Numbered from the stretch's first letter, positions 11,086-22,454 are shown. The stretch: DNA of 64,000 bases from Bufo bufo (GCF_905171765.1 NC_053392.1:370617442-370681441), one strand, 5' to 3'. The notes: generated by a model from the letters alone, not told the origin. Translations and numbers: made by a program.

Positions 11086-11090
11086 ATTAC

Positions 11091-11984
11091 ACAGTGGACA
11101 CCTAGAGTATATCCACAAGTACCAGCATGCAGCTGTAAGCCAGAAGTTCAAGGGAGAGTTATAAGCAAGATAACAACTTCTCATCAGGACACCCTACTCA
11201 TATAGAGCAGATAGATAACATTACAGTACTTCTAGTACAGATGGACATAGGGATGGACATAACATATGAAAAATATGAGCAGTTGCACAGGGATCCAGTA
11301 GGTAAGAGGGACCACTGCCCATCATGAGTAGCTTTCTACTGCATAGTTGATTGCATGTAAAGGACTAGGCTAACATATTATGAAGCTCACAACTGATAAC
11401 TTACTGATATATTGTTAGGGAGACATAAGTGGGTGCTCATAAGGAGCTCTTTCAGAGCAATATGCCTATACATTAGTAAGGGGCCCATACACATTCTTGC
11501 ACAGGGAATCTCTGCTATTTCGGTCAACCCTGGGGTGGATAATTGTTCATTCCATTTAGTACAGATACTCTGTACTACAGATTTAGTACAGACACTGCTG
11601 CTGGTAACCCAATGGAGCCTAATACAGTGATTGGAATCCATCAGGCGCAGGCAGTGTCCGACATATGCCGGATCCGTGATTCCAGTATTCTGTTTCAATG
11701 CTGAAACAGAGTACTGGTATCTGAACGCAGATGTGCACATATACTATGAGCAAGTGGCTGATCAGTATCAAGTATATTGTAACAGGTGCTTCATCATGTA
11801 GTTTAACTCTAGACCAGTAGTTCTTTCCTGGGCAAAGTATAAGTATCTCTATCCCTGGGCATTTTTTAATTCCATGCCGCTGCGGTGGGAGTAGGGTTGC
11901 ACCTGGAACACATTATTCTGTTAAGTGCCTTTTGCCCTGGGAAGGCCTGTGTACAAACAACAGCAAACAGAGAGAGAAATGGGC
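11091..11984. other. unassigned non-coding stretch
   Basis: No domain, repeat array or inverted structure was recognised. The overlapping frames at 11387-11740 (minus) and 11412-11630 (plus) have no recognisable motif. Confidence 0.3.
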
Positions 11985-12368
11985 TAAAAGCTCTCTACAC
12001 AAGGGTTTGTCTCAAGATTGGCACATATCCTATGGATAGGTAATAAGTGCCTGATAATAGGGGTTCCACTGTTGGGACCCCCAATGATCATGACTCTCAG
12101 AATGAGGGACCCATGTCCCCTGTTTGAAAGATATAGCAGTGAAGATCCGCTGGAACTCCTAGGAATCAAACATTTATCACCTATAGAGATGAGCGAATCG
12201 ACGAAGTGGAATTCAATCTGAATTTCAGGAAAAATTTGATTCGCACCGAATCCGAATTTCCTCCTAAAATTGCTGCTGCAAATGTTAGGACAGGGCACAA
12301 AGAACTCTGGGAACGAGGGATCACCCACAATGCCATGCATGCAGCCAATCAGCGGCCAGCCAGCCCTG

Positions 12369-12390
12369 TGATGTCACAGCCCTATAAATA
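12369..12390 (+). promoter_or_regulatory. TATA promoter with CRE-like site (hAT)
   Basis: TGATGTCA (12369-12376, one base off the CRE octamer) lies just upstream of TATAAATA (12383-12390). The same arrangement is kept in a related fragment at 31492-31511. Conservation between two copies suggests this is the promoter of the hAT family. Transcription is not shown. Confidence 0.5.
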
Positions 12391-13199
12391 GCCTCAACCA
12401 TTTTCCAGTGTACTTAGTGCATGGAGAGAAGTCAGCAGGCACTTTAAAACTTTTATTTTGCTGAATAGAAGTTCAGGGAAAGATCATTAGAAGTGTAGGG
12501 AAAGGATAGGGAGAAATTATTCCACACTATAAAAGGAGAACAGGGTCCAATAGGTGAGTGTACAGCCTGGGTAATAGGAACAATCCTATTACACGGTCAC
12601 CTTGCTGCACTGACTGGGGATCCAAATTGCCATTATACTGCTGCTTTCAGGTTTGCAATAGATGATACCTCTGTAATTCCGGCAAACTGTTCTTTTTATT
12701 GGGGTGCAAGTGCTGTGTGATACAGCCATTAACAGGGTGTATTACTAGGAAATATGTCTATTCTGACTCCGCTTGTTGTAATAGCGATCTATCCCTAGTG
12801 AGACCTCTATGCCTGGCCTGTATAAGCAGATATAATCACTGCGGACAATCCTTATCAGATAGCTTGAACTCACCAACACCGAGTTTATCCGTGTAAGTTA
12901 CTTATTCTGTAAGCCAGATAACAGAGTACAGCAGAACAGATGGATTCCAGTATTATGCGGTCAAAAGATGATGTTTTCATAAGCATACATGAGAATACAT
13001 GTGTACCTGTGCATATGTCTGGAGCAGTATAAAGATACAGGAAGTAAGGTACACAGAAGAAGGGGTGGAGCAATTAAATGAATCACAGATACCAAGAACA
13101 AGAAAAACAAGTGCATTACAAAAAACCGCCACTAGATGGGAGCATATAACCAAATATAGAATATCATATAAATGAAACTATATAAATTTAACTGCGTAG

Positions 13200-13500
13200 C
13201 AGCACAATCTATGTCTTATTAGCCCTTGTGCGGTGCAGTTATATGTTCTTAAACCTTTTTTGGCGTGTATATGTGGGGAAAAAAGGGCTTATTTGCCGTT
13301 CAGCGGTGCAGTTATATGTTTTAAAGCCTTTTTTGGCATGTATAAGTGAGGGGGGAAAAAAGTGCTTATTAGCCGTTGTGTGGTGAAGTGAGAAAATGAC
13401 AGCCCTTTTTGGGGTGTATTAATGGCAAAAAAAAGTATTATTTGACGTTTAGCGGTGCCGTTATATGTTCTAAAGCTTTTTTGGCGTGTATTAGTGGGAA
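13200..13500. repeat. hAT subterminal tandem repeats, left block
   Basis: Repeated units carry GTGCAGTTATATGTTCT, AAGCCTTTTTTGGCGTGTAT and GTATTATTTGCCGTT-like words, with a period of roughly 75-90 bp. The same units resume at 17100-17560. The open frames here are repeat artefacts. Confidence 0.75.
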
Positions 13501-13508
13501 AAAAAGTA

Positions 13509-13940
13509 CCATAATTTTTCACCCCATAAGACGCAGTTTCACCCCCCCCCCCCCTCAAAGTGGGGGGAAAATGCCCCTGCACCTTATGGGGCGAATACGA
13601 ATGAAGCGCTTCCATTTTAGAAGCACTTCATTAGTACCGGAGGACCGGGAAGTGGTGAAGGATCTGTACTCACCGCTTCCTGGTCCTCTGCTCGGCTGTC
13701 TGCTGTGCAGGGCTGCACACCGTGTGACCTCACTGTGCGCAGCCTTCATAGCTGACAGCCGAGAACCATGAAGAAGAGACAGCACTGGAGGTGAGGAGTG
13801 GCGGCGTCCAGGGGCAGGAGAGGAAAGTTATATTTTTTTATTTTATTTGCACTGATGGCTGACATGGGGGGCATGATGGGTGACATGGGGGCATGATGAG
13901 TGACATGGGGGCATGATGGCTTACATGGGGGGCTGATGAA
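13509..13940. mobile_element. CATAAGACGCA-type insert with minisatellite
   Basis: CCCCATAAGACGCAG and its inverted partner CTTATGGGGCGAATAC lie 50 bp apart at 13525-13601, around a poly-C and poly-G hairpin. Downstream is a GC-rich segment and then four copies of a 20-bp unit (TGACATGGGGGCATGATGGG, 13858-13937). It interrupts the hAT repeat block. The outer right end is not defined. Confidence 0.5.
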
Positions 13941-14021
13941 AATTACAGCCCTTTTTGACGTGAATTAGTGGCAAAAAAAAGTATTATTTGCCATTCAGCG
14001 GTTTAGTTATATAGTAACATA

Positions 14022-15590
14022 CAGTTGCAAGAAAAAGTATGTGAACCCTTTGAAATGATATGGATTTCTGCACAAATTGGTCATAAAATGTGATCTGATC
14101 TTAATCTAAGTCACAACAATAGACAATCACAGTCAGCTTAAACTAATAGCACACAAAGAATTAAATGTTACCATGTTTTTATTGAACACACCATGTAAGC
14201 ATTCACAGTGCAGGTGGAAAAAGTATGACATCTCCAAGAAATAATTGGAGTGAGGTGTCCGCCAACTGGAGTCCAATCAATGAGATGAGATTGGAGGTGT
14301 TGGTTACAGCTGCCCTGCCCTATAAAAAACACACACCAGTTCTGGGTTTGTTTTTTACAAGGAGCATTGCCTGATGTGAATGATGCCTCGCACAAAAGAG
14401 CTCTCAGAAGACCTACGATTAAGAATTGTTGACTTGCATAAAGCTGGAAAGGGTTATAAAAGTATCTCCAAAAGCCTTGCTGTTCATCAGTCCACAGTAA
14501 GACAAATTGTCTATAAATGGAGAAAGTTCAGCACTGCTGCTACTCTCCATAGGAGTGGCCGTCCTGTAAAGATGACTGCAAGAGCACAGCGCAGACTGCT
14601 CAATGAGGTGAAGAAGAATCCTAGAGTGTCAGCTAAAGACTTACAAAAGTCTCTGGCATATGCTAACATCTCTGTTAGCGAATCTACGATACGTAAAACA
14701 CTAAACAAGAATGGATTTCATGGGAGGATACCACAGAGGAAGCCACTGCTGTCCAAAAAAAAACATTGCTGCACGTTTACAGTTTGCACAAGAGCACCTG
14801 GATGTTCCACAGCAGTACTGGCAGCATATTCTGTGGACAGATGAAACCAAAGTTGAGTTGTTTGGAAGAAACACACAATACTATGTGTGGAGAAAAAGAG
14901 GCAAAGCACACCAACATCAAAACCTCATCCCAACTGTGAAGTATGGTGGTGGGGGCATCATGGTTTTGGGGCTGCTTTGCTGCGGCAGTGCCTGGATGGA
15001 TTGCTATCATCGAAGGAAAAATGAATTCCCAAGTTTATCAAGACATTTTGCAGGAGAACTTAAGGCCATCCGTCCACCAGCTGAAGCTCAACAGAAGATG
15101 GGTGTTGCAACAGGACAACGACCCAAAGCATAGAAGTAAATCAACAACAGAATGGCATAAACAGAAGAAAATACGCCATCTGGAGTGGCCCAGTCAGAGT
15201 CCTGACCTCAACCCGATTGAGATGCTGTGGCATGACCTCAAGAAAGCGATTCACACCAGACATCCCAAGAATATTGCTGAACTGAAACAATTCTGTAAAG
15301 AGGAATGGTCAAGAATTACTTGTTTGGTTGAAGTTATTGCTGCCAAAGGAGGTTCAACCAGTTATTAAATCCAAGGGTTCACATACTTTTTCCACCTGCA
15401 CTGTGAATGTTTACATGGTGTGTTCAATAAAAACATGGTAACATTTAATTCTTTGTGTGTTATTAGTTTAAGCAGACTGTGATTGTCTATTGTTGTGACT
15501 TAGATGAAGATCAGATCACATTTTATGACCAATTTGTGCAGAAATCCATATCATTCCAAAGGGTTACCCTTCTTTTTCTTGAAACCGTTG
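14022..15590 (+). mobile_element. Tc1/mariner transposon, full length, dead
   Basis: TA dinucleotides flank it (14020-14021, 15591-15592). The termini CAGTTGCAAGAAAAAGTATG and its complement form inverted repeats of roughly 210 bp with internal direct repeats (AAAAAGTATG again near 14220, and ACATACTTTTTCC near 15380). It carries one transposase gene, now broken. It is inserted in the 3'UTR of the CR1 fragment. Confidence 0.9.
14380..15368 (+). pseudogene. Tc1 transposase, frameshifted
   Basis: The N-terminal paired-like HTH reads [20 protein letters not shown] and then [18 protein letters not shown], followed by a GRP hinge (RSGRPVKM). The DDE residues are visible: [23 protein letters not shown] and [14 protein letters not shown], with the end AAKGGSTSY. 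One frameshift is at an A-run near 14755, a second near 14975. About 20 residues are missing after KEEWSRI compared with other Tc1 proteins. The start is the first of two Met codons; the family start is probably the second. It would have catalysed TA-specific cut and paste. Confidence 0.9.
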
Positions 15591-15666
15591 TAACAGTATA
15601 TCAGGCCGAAAAAAGACATTTGTCCATCCAGTTCGTCCTGTTATCCTTCAAGTTGATCCAGAGAAA

Positions 15667-16434
15667 GGCCTCTTTCACACTTGCGTTGTCCGGATCCGTC
15701 GTGCACTCCATTTGCCGGAGGTGCCCGCCGGATCCGTAACAACGCAAGTGAACTGAAAGCATTTGAAGACGGATCCGTCTTCAAAATGCGTTCAGTGTTA
15801 CTATGGCACCCAGGACGCTATTAAAGTCCTGGCTGCCATAGTAGTAGTGGGGAGCGGGGGAGCAGTATACTTACAGTCCGGGCGGCTCCCGGGGCGCTCC
15901 AGAATGACGTCAGAGCGCCCCATGCGCATGGATGACGTGATCCATGCGAGCACGTCATCCATGCGCGTGGGGCGCCCTGACGTCACTTTGAAGTGCCCCG
16001 GGAGCCGCACGGACGGTAAGTATACTGCTCCCCCGCTCCCCACTACACTTTACCATGGCAAACAGGACTTTAGCGTCCTGGAAGCCATGGTAACCATTCA
16101 GAAAAAGCTAAACGTCGGATCCGGTAATGCGCCGAAACGACGTTTAGCTTAAGGCCGGATCCGGATTAATGCCTTTCAATGGGCATTAATTCCAAATCTG
16201 GCCTTGCGGCAAGTGTTCAGGATTTTTGGCCGGAGCAAAAAGCGCAGCATGCTGCGGTATTTTCTCCGGCCAAAAAACATTCCGTTCCGGAACTGAAGGC
16301 ACCCTGATGCATCCTGAACGGATTTCTCTCCATTCAGAATGCATGGGGATAATCCTGATCAGGATTCTTTCGGCATAGAGCCCCGACGACGGAACTCTAT
16401 GCCGGAACACAACAACGCAAGTGTGAAAGAGCCC
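15667..16434. mobile_element. Harbinger-type MITE, 768 bp
   Basis: The ends are GGCCTCTTTCACACTTGCGTT and its near complement ending GTGTGAAAGAGCCC, with AAA on both sides where TAA/TTA is usual. The interior is palindromic with GC-rich arms and exact TGACGTCA at 15905-15912 and 15978-15985. A close copy of equal length lies at 21555-22321. No transposase. Superfamily assignment rests on the GG(C/G)C termini and the 3-bp duplication of the other copies. Confidence 0.75.
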
Positions 16435-16690
16435 AAAGGCAAAAAAAAAACTGAGGTAGAAGCCAATTTTCCCCACTTAAGGGGAAAAAAATTCCTTCCC
16501 GACTCCAATCAGGCAATCAGAATAACTCCCTGGATCAAAGACCCCTCTCTAGTAGCTATAGCCTGTAATATTATTACGCTCCAGAAATACATCCAGGCCC
16601 CTCTTGAATTCTTTTATTGTACTCACCATCACCACCTCCTCAGGCAGAGAGTTCCATAGTCTCACTGCTCTTACCGTAAAGAATCATTTT

Positions 16691-17077
16691 CTATGTTTGT
16701 GTACAAACCTTCTTTCCTCCAGAGGCAGAGGGTGTCCTCGTCACAGTCACAGTCCTTGGGATAAATAGATGATGGGAGAGATCTCTGTACTGTCCCCTGA
16801 TATATTTATACATAGTAATTAGATCTCCCCTCAGTCGTCTTTTTTCTAAAGTGAATAACCCTAATGTTGATAATCTTTCAGGGTACTGTAGTTGCCCCAT
16901 TCCAGTTATTACTTTAGTTGCCCTCCTCTGGACCCTCTGCAGCTCTGCTATGTCTGCCTTGTTCACAGGAGCCCAGAACTGTACACAGTACTCCATGTGT
17001 GGTCTGACTAGCGATTTGTAAAGTGGTAGGACTATGTTCTCATCACGGGCATCTATGCCCCTTTTAATGCAACCCAT
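16691..17077 (-). pseudogene. CR1-like LINE ORF2 C-terminus
   Basis: The 128-codon minus-strand frame reads LYKSLVRPHMEYCVQFWAPV, AELQRVQRRATKVITGM, LSTLGLFTLEKRRLRGDLI, the end of a CR1-clade reverse transcriptase (thumb and post-RT region). ORF2 normally continues about 850 residues upstream; this is missing through 5' truncation. The intact frame suggests modest age. It encodes no usable RT on its own. Confidence 0.9.
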
Positions 17078-17099
17078 TATCTTATTGGCCTTTTTTGTT

Positions 17100-17560
17100 C
17101 TAAAGCCTTTTTTGGCGTGTAATAGTGGGGGAAAAGGGCTTATTAGCCGTTGTGTGGTAAAGTAAGAAAATTACAGCCTTTTTTGCGTGTATTAGTGGCA
17201 AAAAAAAGTATTATTTGCCGGTCAGTGGTGCAGTTATATGTTCTAAAGCCTTTTTTGGTGTGTATTAGTGGCAAAAAAAAGTATTTTTTGCCGTTCAGCA
17301 GTGCAGTTATATATTCTAAAGCATTTTTTATCATGTAAAAGTGGGAAACAAAGGGCTTATTAGCCGTTGTGTGGTGAAATGAGAAAATTACAGCCCTTTT
17401 TGGCGTGTATTAGTGGCAAAAAAAAAAGGATTCTTTTCCGCTCAGCAGTGCAGTTATATGTTCTTAAGCCTTTTTTGGCTTGTATTAGTAGCACAGAAAA
17501 AATATTATTTGCCATTGTGTGGTGAAATGACAAAATTACAGCCAGTTCATTCATTTCCTT
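17100..17560. repeat. hAT subterminal tandem repeats, right block
   Basis: About five units alternate GGGCTTATTAGCCGTTGTGT and GTATTATTTGCCGTTCAG-like words with GTGCAGTTATATGTTCT. They continue the block at 13200-13500 after the CR1 insertion. Confidence 0.75.
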
Positions 17561-17587
17561 TTTATTTACTTATTTGATCTAACAGTA

Positions 17588-17701
17588 TGTCAGATAAAGA
17601 ACTGACAGGCCCTGCACAGGGGAGGGGCAGAGGCCTAAATGTTTTTGGCGCAGGCAGAAGAGGTCGCAGCGGTGGCTTTAGCAATACTGATGGATTACTG
17701 A
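17588..17701 (+). pseudogene. hAT transposase N-terminal remnant
   Basis: A short frame beginning MSDKELTGPAQGRGRGLNVF is followed by a GRRGRSGG basic stretch and a stop after 37 codons. It lies between the subterminal repeats and the 3' end of the hAT at 12184-18322, where a transposase gene is expected. The Arg/Gly-rich start could be the first exon of the lost transposase. This assignment is an inference from position. Confidence 0.35.
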
Positions 17702-18002
17702 CCAAATGCTGACCGAGTGAAAGCGGATGCTCAACAGACAGGATCCGTTTTTTGGGGGGTTAATGTTCGGTCGGATCAGAGGAAGGGCAAAATAATCAGT
17801 GATGTCAACACAAACTTACTGCTGACACCCTCTCCACTCTGTCGGGGGCTCTACTTGTATAAGCGTTTAATAGAACAAGTTCTGTAGACATCTATGTGGA
17901 ATCAGTTGACGACAGTGTAAAAGGAGTGCGCTCTTTCACGCTACAGTAGGATCTTGGGCCTCTGCACGGTTCTTTTTACCTGGCGCTAACATCAGCCTGT
18001 AA

Positions 18003-18225
18003 GGCTGAGTTCACACTTGTGTTATTTGGTCAATTTTGGCCCCGTAACTGCCCAAATAAGTGAAGTGTGCAGTGATTCTAAGAGCGACACTTGTCATGTG
18101 AGTGTCATACTGACTTACAGTATTATTTCACTACCACAGCAGACTCCCAATCCGTGTTACTGTAAGGCACAGTGTTCTACACCACTAAACAGGCTCTCTT
18201 CAGCCAGGAAAAAGCTGTTTTTAAA
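18003..18225. mobile_element. Harbinger-type MITE end fragment
   Basis: TAA followed by GGCTGAGTTCACACTTGTGT is a typical left end. No inverted right end is seen before the hAT terminus. It is probably truncated. Confidence 0.4.
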
Positions 18226-18374
18226 CTCGATCCGCCGCGAATAATTTTGAATCAAAACAAATCTTTTCTGAAAATTCGGCAATACGGCCGAATCAAATTT
18301 TTGAGAAATTCGCTCATCTCTAATCACCTACTCTATGGATAGTTGATAATTGTTGATCTTTGGACAGCCACTTT

Positions 18375-19404
18375 AACATACATATTTAGATATTTTCTAT
18401 TAAATTATATTCATTTTGAAAAACTTCATTAATTATGATAGTTGTAGTATTGAAAAAAAAGAATTTGACAACAATACAATGACACTCTACAGCTAAAAGA
18501 TTTTTTTAAAATCTGCTAAAATGTCTTTAGGTCACACAGTAGTAGAGGCCTCTTATTTTGAATATTTATGTGGTCTTGTTAACACAGATGTAAGCTGTTC
18601 CCAAGACATTTTTCATCATAAAATGTGAATTTTTAATAATATGTTAAGTCATTAACTAAATTGAACTGATGTTTTAAATTACATTTGCATTTCACAAAGA
18701 GCATTGCAGTTCTGGAAATGACTTTAATTCAGATAATATGTGCTCTCCTCCCTCTTGTTTCTCAATGACTGGAACCAGTTCTTAAATGTGATTCAACACT
18801 CAAGCAATTTACATCCATTTAGTAAGAGATTTAATGATGTTCACGGGAGACGGGTTTTATGCTTTACTTTTACTTTATAAGGGATTGCCTGCTGTTCTGT
18901 CACAAAGATCCAAAGCACATTATTACTGGAGGCCTTCCCACAGAGGTCATGAAGTTGGACTGTAGACAAGTCGGGTTACTGCCAGCTCCTGCACAGGCCT
19001 GTGAAGTCTCAATATTGGAGGTGAATCTGATTTGTAAAAACAAAATATGACTTATATACCATACTAAAGATGGCATCTTTAATTGAGGTTTAATAAACTA
19101 CACATTATACTTTCACACAAATTCATAAAGTTTAGACATCTTTTTCTTTGTTTGTGAAATTCAGAATTTTAATCCTAACTTGACGATAGGCTTGCTGTAC
19201 AAGCAACGGTAGAAAGATGAATCATAAATTTGTGAGGAGGATGCAGAATGGATCGAATGCCAAGACGCTGATCAGTTGGTAGCTCTTTTTCTATAGAACT
19301 TCATTATATAGCAGAAGTAAAGCTGAAATTATATTTATACAGGCCTAGACAACTGTTTGTCAGTCTGAGGCCAGCTTTAAAAGGTAACAGCAATGATGCA
19401 TCCC
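18375..19404. other. AT-rich stretch without recognisable elements
   Basis: No transposon, tandem repeat or gene is recognised in about 1 kb. It may be one of the few original host segments in the window. The 63-codon frame at 18859-19050 shows no motif. Confidence 0.4.
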
Positions 19405-19407
19405 TAA

Positions 19408-20400
19408 GGCTGCGTTCACACGGGCGAGATTTCCGCGCGGGTGCAATGCGGTAGGTGAACGCATTGCACCCGCACTGAATCTGGACCCATTCATTTCAAT
19501 GGGGCTGTTCAGATGAGCGATGATTTTCACGCATCACTTATGCGTTGCGTGAAAATCGCAGCATGCTCTATATTCTGCGTTTTTTACGCAACGCAGGCCC
19601 CATAGAAGTGAATGGGGTTGCGTGAAAATCGCAAGCATCCGCAAGCAAGTGCGGATGCTGTGCGATTTTCACGCATGGTTGCTAGGTGACAGTCTATTCA
19701 CTGTATTATTTTCCCTTATAACATGGTTATAAGGGAAAATAATAGCATTCTGAAAACAGAATGCATAGTAAGTGATCAGTTGAGGGTTAAAAAAAATAAA
19801 AAAAATTAACTCACCTTCTCCGTTTGTTCGCGTAAGTCCCGGTCTCTTCTTTACTTCTCAAAAGATGAACTATGGGCTAAAGGACCTTTGGTGACGTCAG
19901 ATCACATGCTCCAATCACATGGTCCATCACCGCGGTAATGGACCATGTGATTGGAGCATGTGATCTGACGTCACCAAAGGTCCTTTAGCCCATAGTTCAT
20001 CTTTTGAGAAGTAAAGAAGAGACCGGGACTTACGCGAACAAACGGAGAAGGTGAGTTAATTTTTTTAATTTTTTTTAACCCTCAACTGATCACTTACTAT
20101 GCATTCTGTTTTCAGAATGCTATTATTTTCCCTTATAACCATGTTATAAGGGAAAATAATAACATCTACACAACACCGAACCCAAACCTGAACTTCTGTG
20201 AAGAAGTTCGGGTCTGGGTACCACAGTCGGTTTTTTATCACGCGTGTGCAAAACACATTGCACACGCACGATAAAAACTGAACATCGGAACGCAATCGCA
20301 GTCAAAACTGACTGCAATTGCATTCCTACTCGCGCGGGTTTGCCGCAACACACCGGGACGCATCCGGAACTAATCCGGACACGCTCGTGGGAACCCAGCC
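19408..20400. mobile_element. Harbinger-type palindromic MITE, 993 bp
   Basis: TAA flanks both sides (19405-19407, 20401-20403). The ends GGCTGCGTTCACACGGGCG and, as complement, GGCTGGGTTCCCACGAGCG are inverted. The core 19704-20160 is a near-perfect palindrome of about 457 bp centred at 19932 (ACCGCGGT). It contains exact TGACGTCA at 19892-19899 and 19966-19973. No coding region; the frames at 20144-20612 are incidental. Confidence 0.85.
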
Positions 20401-20403
20401 TAA

Positions 20404-21551
20404 GGGTACACCCACACATACCAGAAATTGCAGCAAAAAAGTACACAACAGCTTTTTCCACTGCAAAAACTGCAACAAATACCATATGTACTACATGCAG
20501 TTTTTGCCATGGAAAAGAAAGCAGGCCTCACCAAATTTGCTGGGGAGAACCGCAGTATAAATTGATATGCTGCAGATTTGAAATGTGCACTGCAGTTAGA
20601 TCTACACTGTAGTTTTTTTATGCAGCATGTGGAAAAGATTTTGTTATAATCTCATCCACTTTTTTGGTACTGTACAACTCCACAGACTTGCTGCATGAAA
20701 ATCTGTGACAGCAAACCAGCAGCTATTCAGTACTGTATGAACCCAGTCCAAAGAGGTTGTCTACAATTTATTTATTTTTTAATTCCCCCTCCCACCCAGC
20801 GGGACCGATGAAGGGAACTATACTTATCAAGTTCCCACTGCTTGGTTTCAGCTCCATGGGTTTCAAGACTGCAATTTCAGTCTCCGCATGTAAACTTACT
20901 GCACAAACAGGGTCACTTGCACCAATGAGTCCAACGACTAGACATGGTGACTTGTCCCCAAGCAAGACATCACTATTGCGTCATGTGCCCCTGTATAATC
21001 AGGTGACATCCTGCCTCCTCAGGCAGAGTAAGGCAACGCATACTACCGGATCTGGGATGGGTAAGAATATCTCACATTAAAACATCTATCTAGACTCATT
21101 AAATGGCACCCAACCTCTTCCCTAATGCATTGGCTGTAGGGAGAAAAAAAAAAAAGAATAACAAGAAACTAATATTACAAATTAGTAATAGACACCAAAT
21201 TACAAAATTTATTTTTCACAATAATCCTGCCAATATTTTATTACTTTTACACCTCTTCCTGCTATTTTTGTATAGTATTTTATTTACCCTAAAATTTTCA
21301 TAGCTAAAGGATTGCTATAACCCAATGGACATTAAAAATAATATGTAAATAACCCCTATTTCACCATATCTTCTCTTATGTTACTTAAAGGGGTTGTCAT
21401 AGAGATGAACGAACCGATTCTAAATACAGACAAGCAAATCTTTTGAGATTCAGTTCATTTCAGGTTTAGCGAATTGTTCAGAATGTTCGGTTCTACCCGA
21501 ATCGATTCTACCCCAACCAATATTCCTTCAAATGCCCTGAAAATTGGTTTT
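20404..21551. other. MITE relics and unassigned sequence
   Basis: 20404-20749 may be another Harbinger-type element (GGGTACACCCACACA at the left, ATGAACCCAGTCC at the right). 20750-21090 resembles a worn MITE. 21390-21430 has an AAAGGGGTTGTC end followed by a hAT-like TAGAGATGAACGAACCGATT. No gene is evident. Confidence 0.35.
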
Positions 21552-21554
21552 TAA

Positions 21555-22321
21555 GGCCTCTTTCACACTTGCGTTGTTGGGATCCGGCATGCACTTCCGT
21601 TGCCGGAGGTGCCTGCCGGATCCGTAACAACGCAAGTGTACTGAAAGCATTTGAAGACGGAACCGTCTTCCAAATGCTTTCAGTGTTACTATGGCACCCA
21701 GGACGCTATTAAAGTCCTGGTTGCCATAGTAGGAGCGGGGAGCGGGGGAGCGGTATACTTACAGTCCGTGCGGCTCCCCGGGCGCTCCAGAATGACGTCA
21801 GAGCGCCCCATGCGCATGGATGACGTGATCCATGTGATCACGTGATCCATGCGCTTGGGGCGCCCTGACGTCACTCTGGAGCGCCCGGGGAGCCGCACGG
21901 ACGGTAAGTATGCTGCTCCCCTGCTCCCCGCTACACTTACCATGGCTGTCAGGACTTTAGCGTCCCGGTAGCCATGGTAACTATTCAGAAAAAGCTAAAC
22001 GTCGGGTCCGGCAATGCGCCGAAACGACGTTTAGCTTAAGGCCGGATCCGGATCAATGCCTTTCAATGGGCATTGATCCCGGATCCGGCCTTGCGGCAAG
22101 TCTTCAGGATTTTTGGCCGGAGCAAAAAGCGCAGCATGCTGCGGTATTTTCTCCGGCCAAAAAACGTTCCGTACCGGAACTGAAGACATCCTGATGCATC
22201 CTGAACGGATTACTCTCCATTCAGAATGCATTAGGATAATCCTGATCAGTATTCTTCCGGCATAGAGTCCCGACGACGGAACTCTATGCCGGAAGACAAT
22301 AACGCAAGTGTGAAAGAGCCC
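21555..22321. mobile_element. Harbinger-type MITE, 767 bp, with TAA
   Basis: TAA flanks both ends (21552-21554, 22322-22324). The termini are GGCCTCTTTCACACTTGCGTT and its complement. It is a close relative of 15667-16434 throughout, with the same GC-rich palindromic core and exact TGACGTCA at 21793-21800 and 21866-21873. Its intact TAA duplication supports calling the family Harbinger-like. The frames at 21651-22327 are MITE sequence. Confidence 0.85.
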
Positions 22322-22454
22322 TAACATCCTCTTGTTTCCTAATACTTACAATTTTTTGGAAAATATGTTATCTCTTTTTGCATTTCCACTCCCTCCCTAA
22401 GCTCTTAAATGCAATGACAGCAATAGTAAACAGTGTCTGAGTGACACTGACGTA

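Larger units (their letters stand above)
13999..17093 (-). mobile_element. CR1-like LINE, 5'-truncated, twice interrupted
   Basis: The hAT repeat GTTATAT|TGTTCTAAAG is split exactly here. The LINE pieces are 3'UTR near 13999-14021 and 15592-15666 (GGCCGAAAAAAGACATTTGT), more 3'UTR at 16435-16680, and the end of ORF2 at 16691-17077. A Tc1 (14022-15590) and a Harbinger-type MITE (15667-16434) were inserted later. The 5' part is absent, as usual for LINE copies. Confidence 0.8.
12184..18322 (+). mobile_element. hAT transposon, 6.1 kb, internally deleted
   Basis: The termini are TAGAGATGAGCGAATCGACG on the left and AAATTCGCTCATCTCTA on the right, with the exact 8-bp duplication ATCACCTA (12176-12183, 18323-18330). 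Behind the left end is a promoter-like block with a TATA box. Degenerate tandem repeats follow at 13200-13500 and 17100-17560. A 37-codon remnant of an N-terminus is at 17588. No catalytic domain remains. A CR1 fragment carrying a Tc1 and a MITE is inserted. A related fragment lies at about 31450-32058. Confidence 0.85.
11985..18374. mobile_element. small TTAA-type MITE split by hAT
   Basis: The left portion (about 11985-12183) ends at TTATCACCTA. The right portion (18323-18374) resumes ATCACCTACTCTATGGATAG and ends GGACAGCCACTTTAA. The two halves read as one short frog MITE with a TATGGATAGGTAATAAG-like core and a GGACA...TTTAA end. The hAT at 12184-18322 fell into it. The left outer end is not clear. 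Confidence 0.5.
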
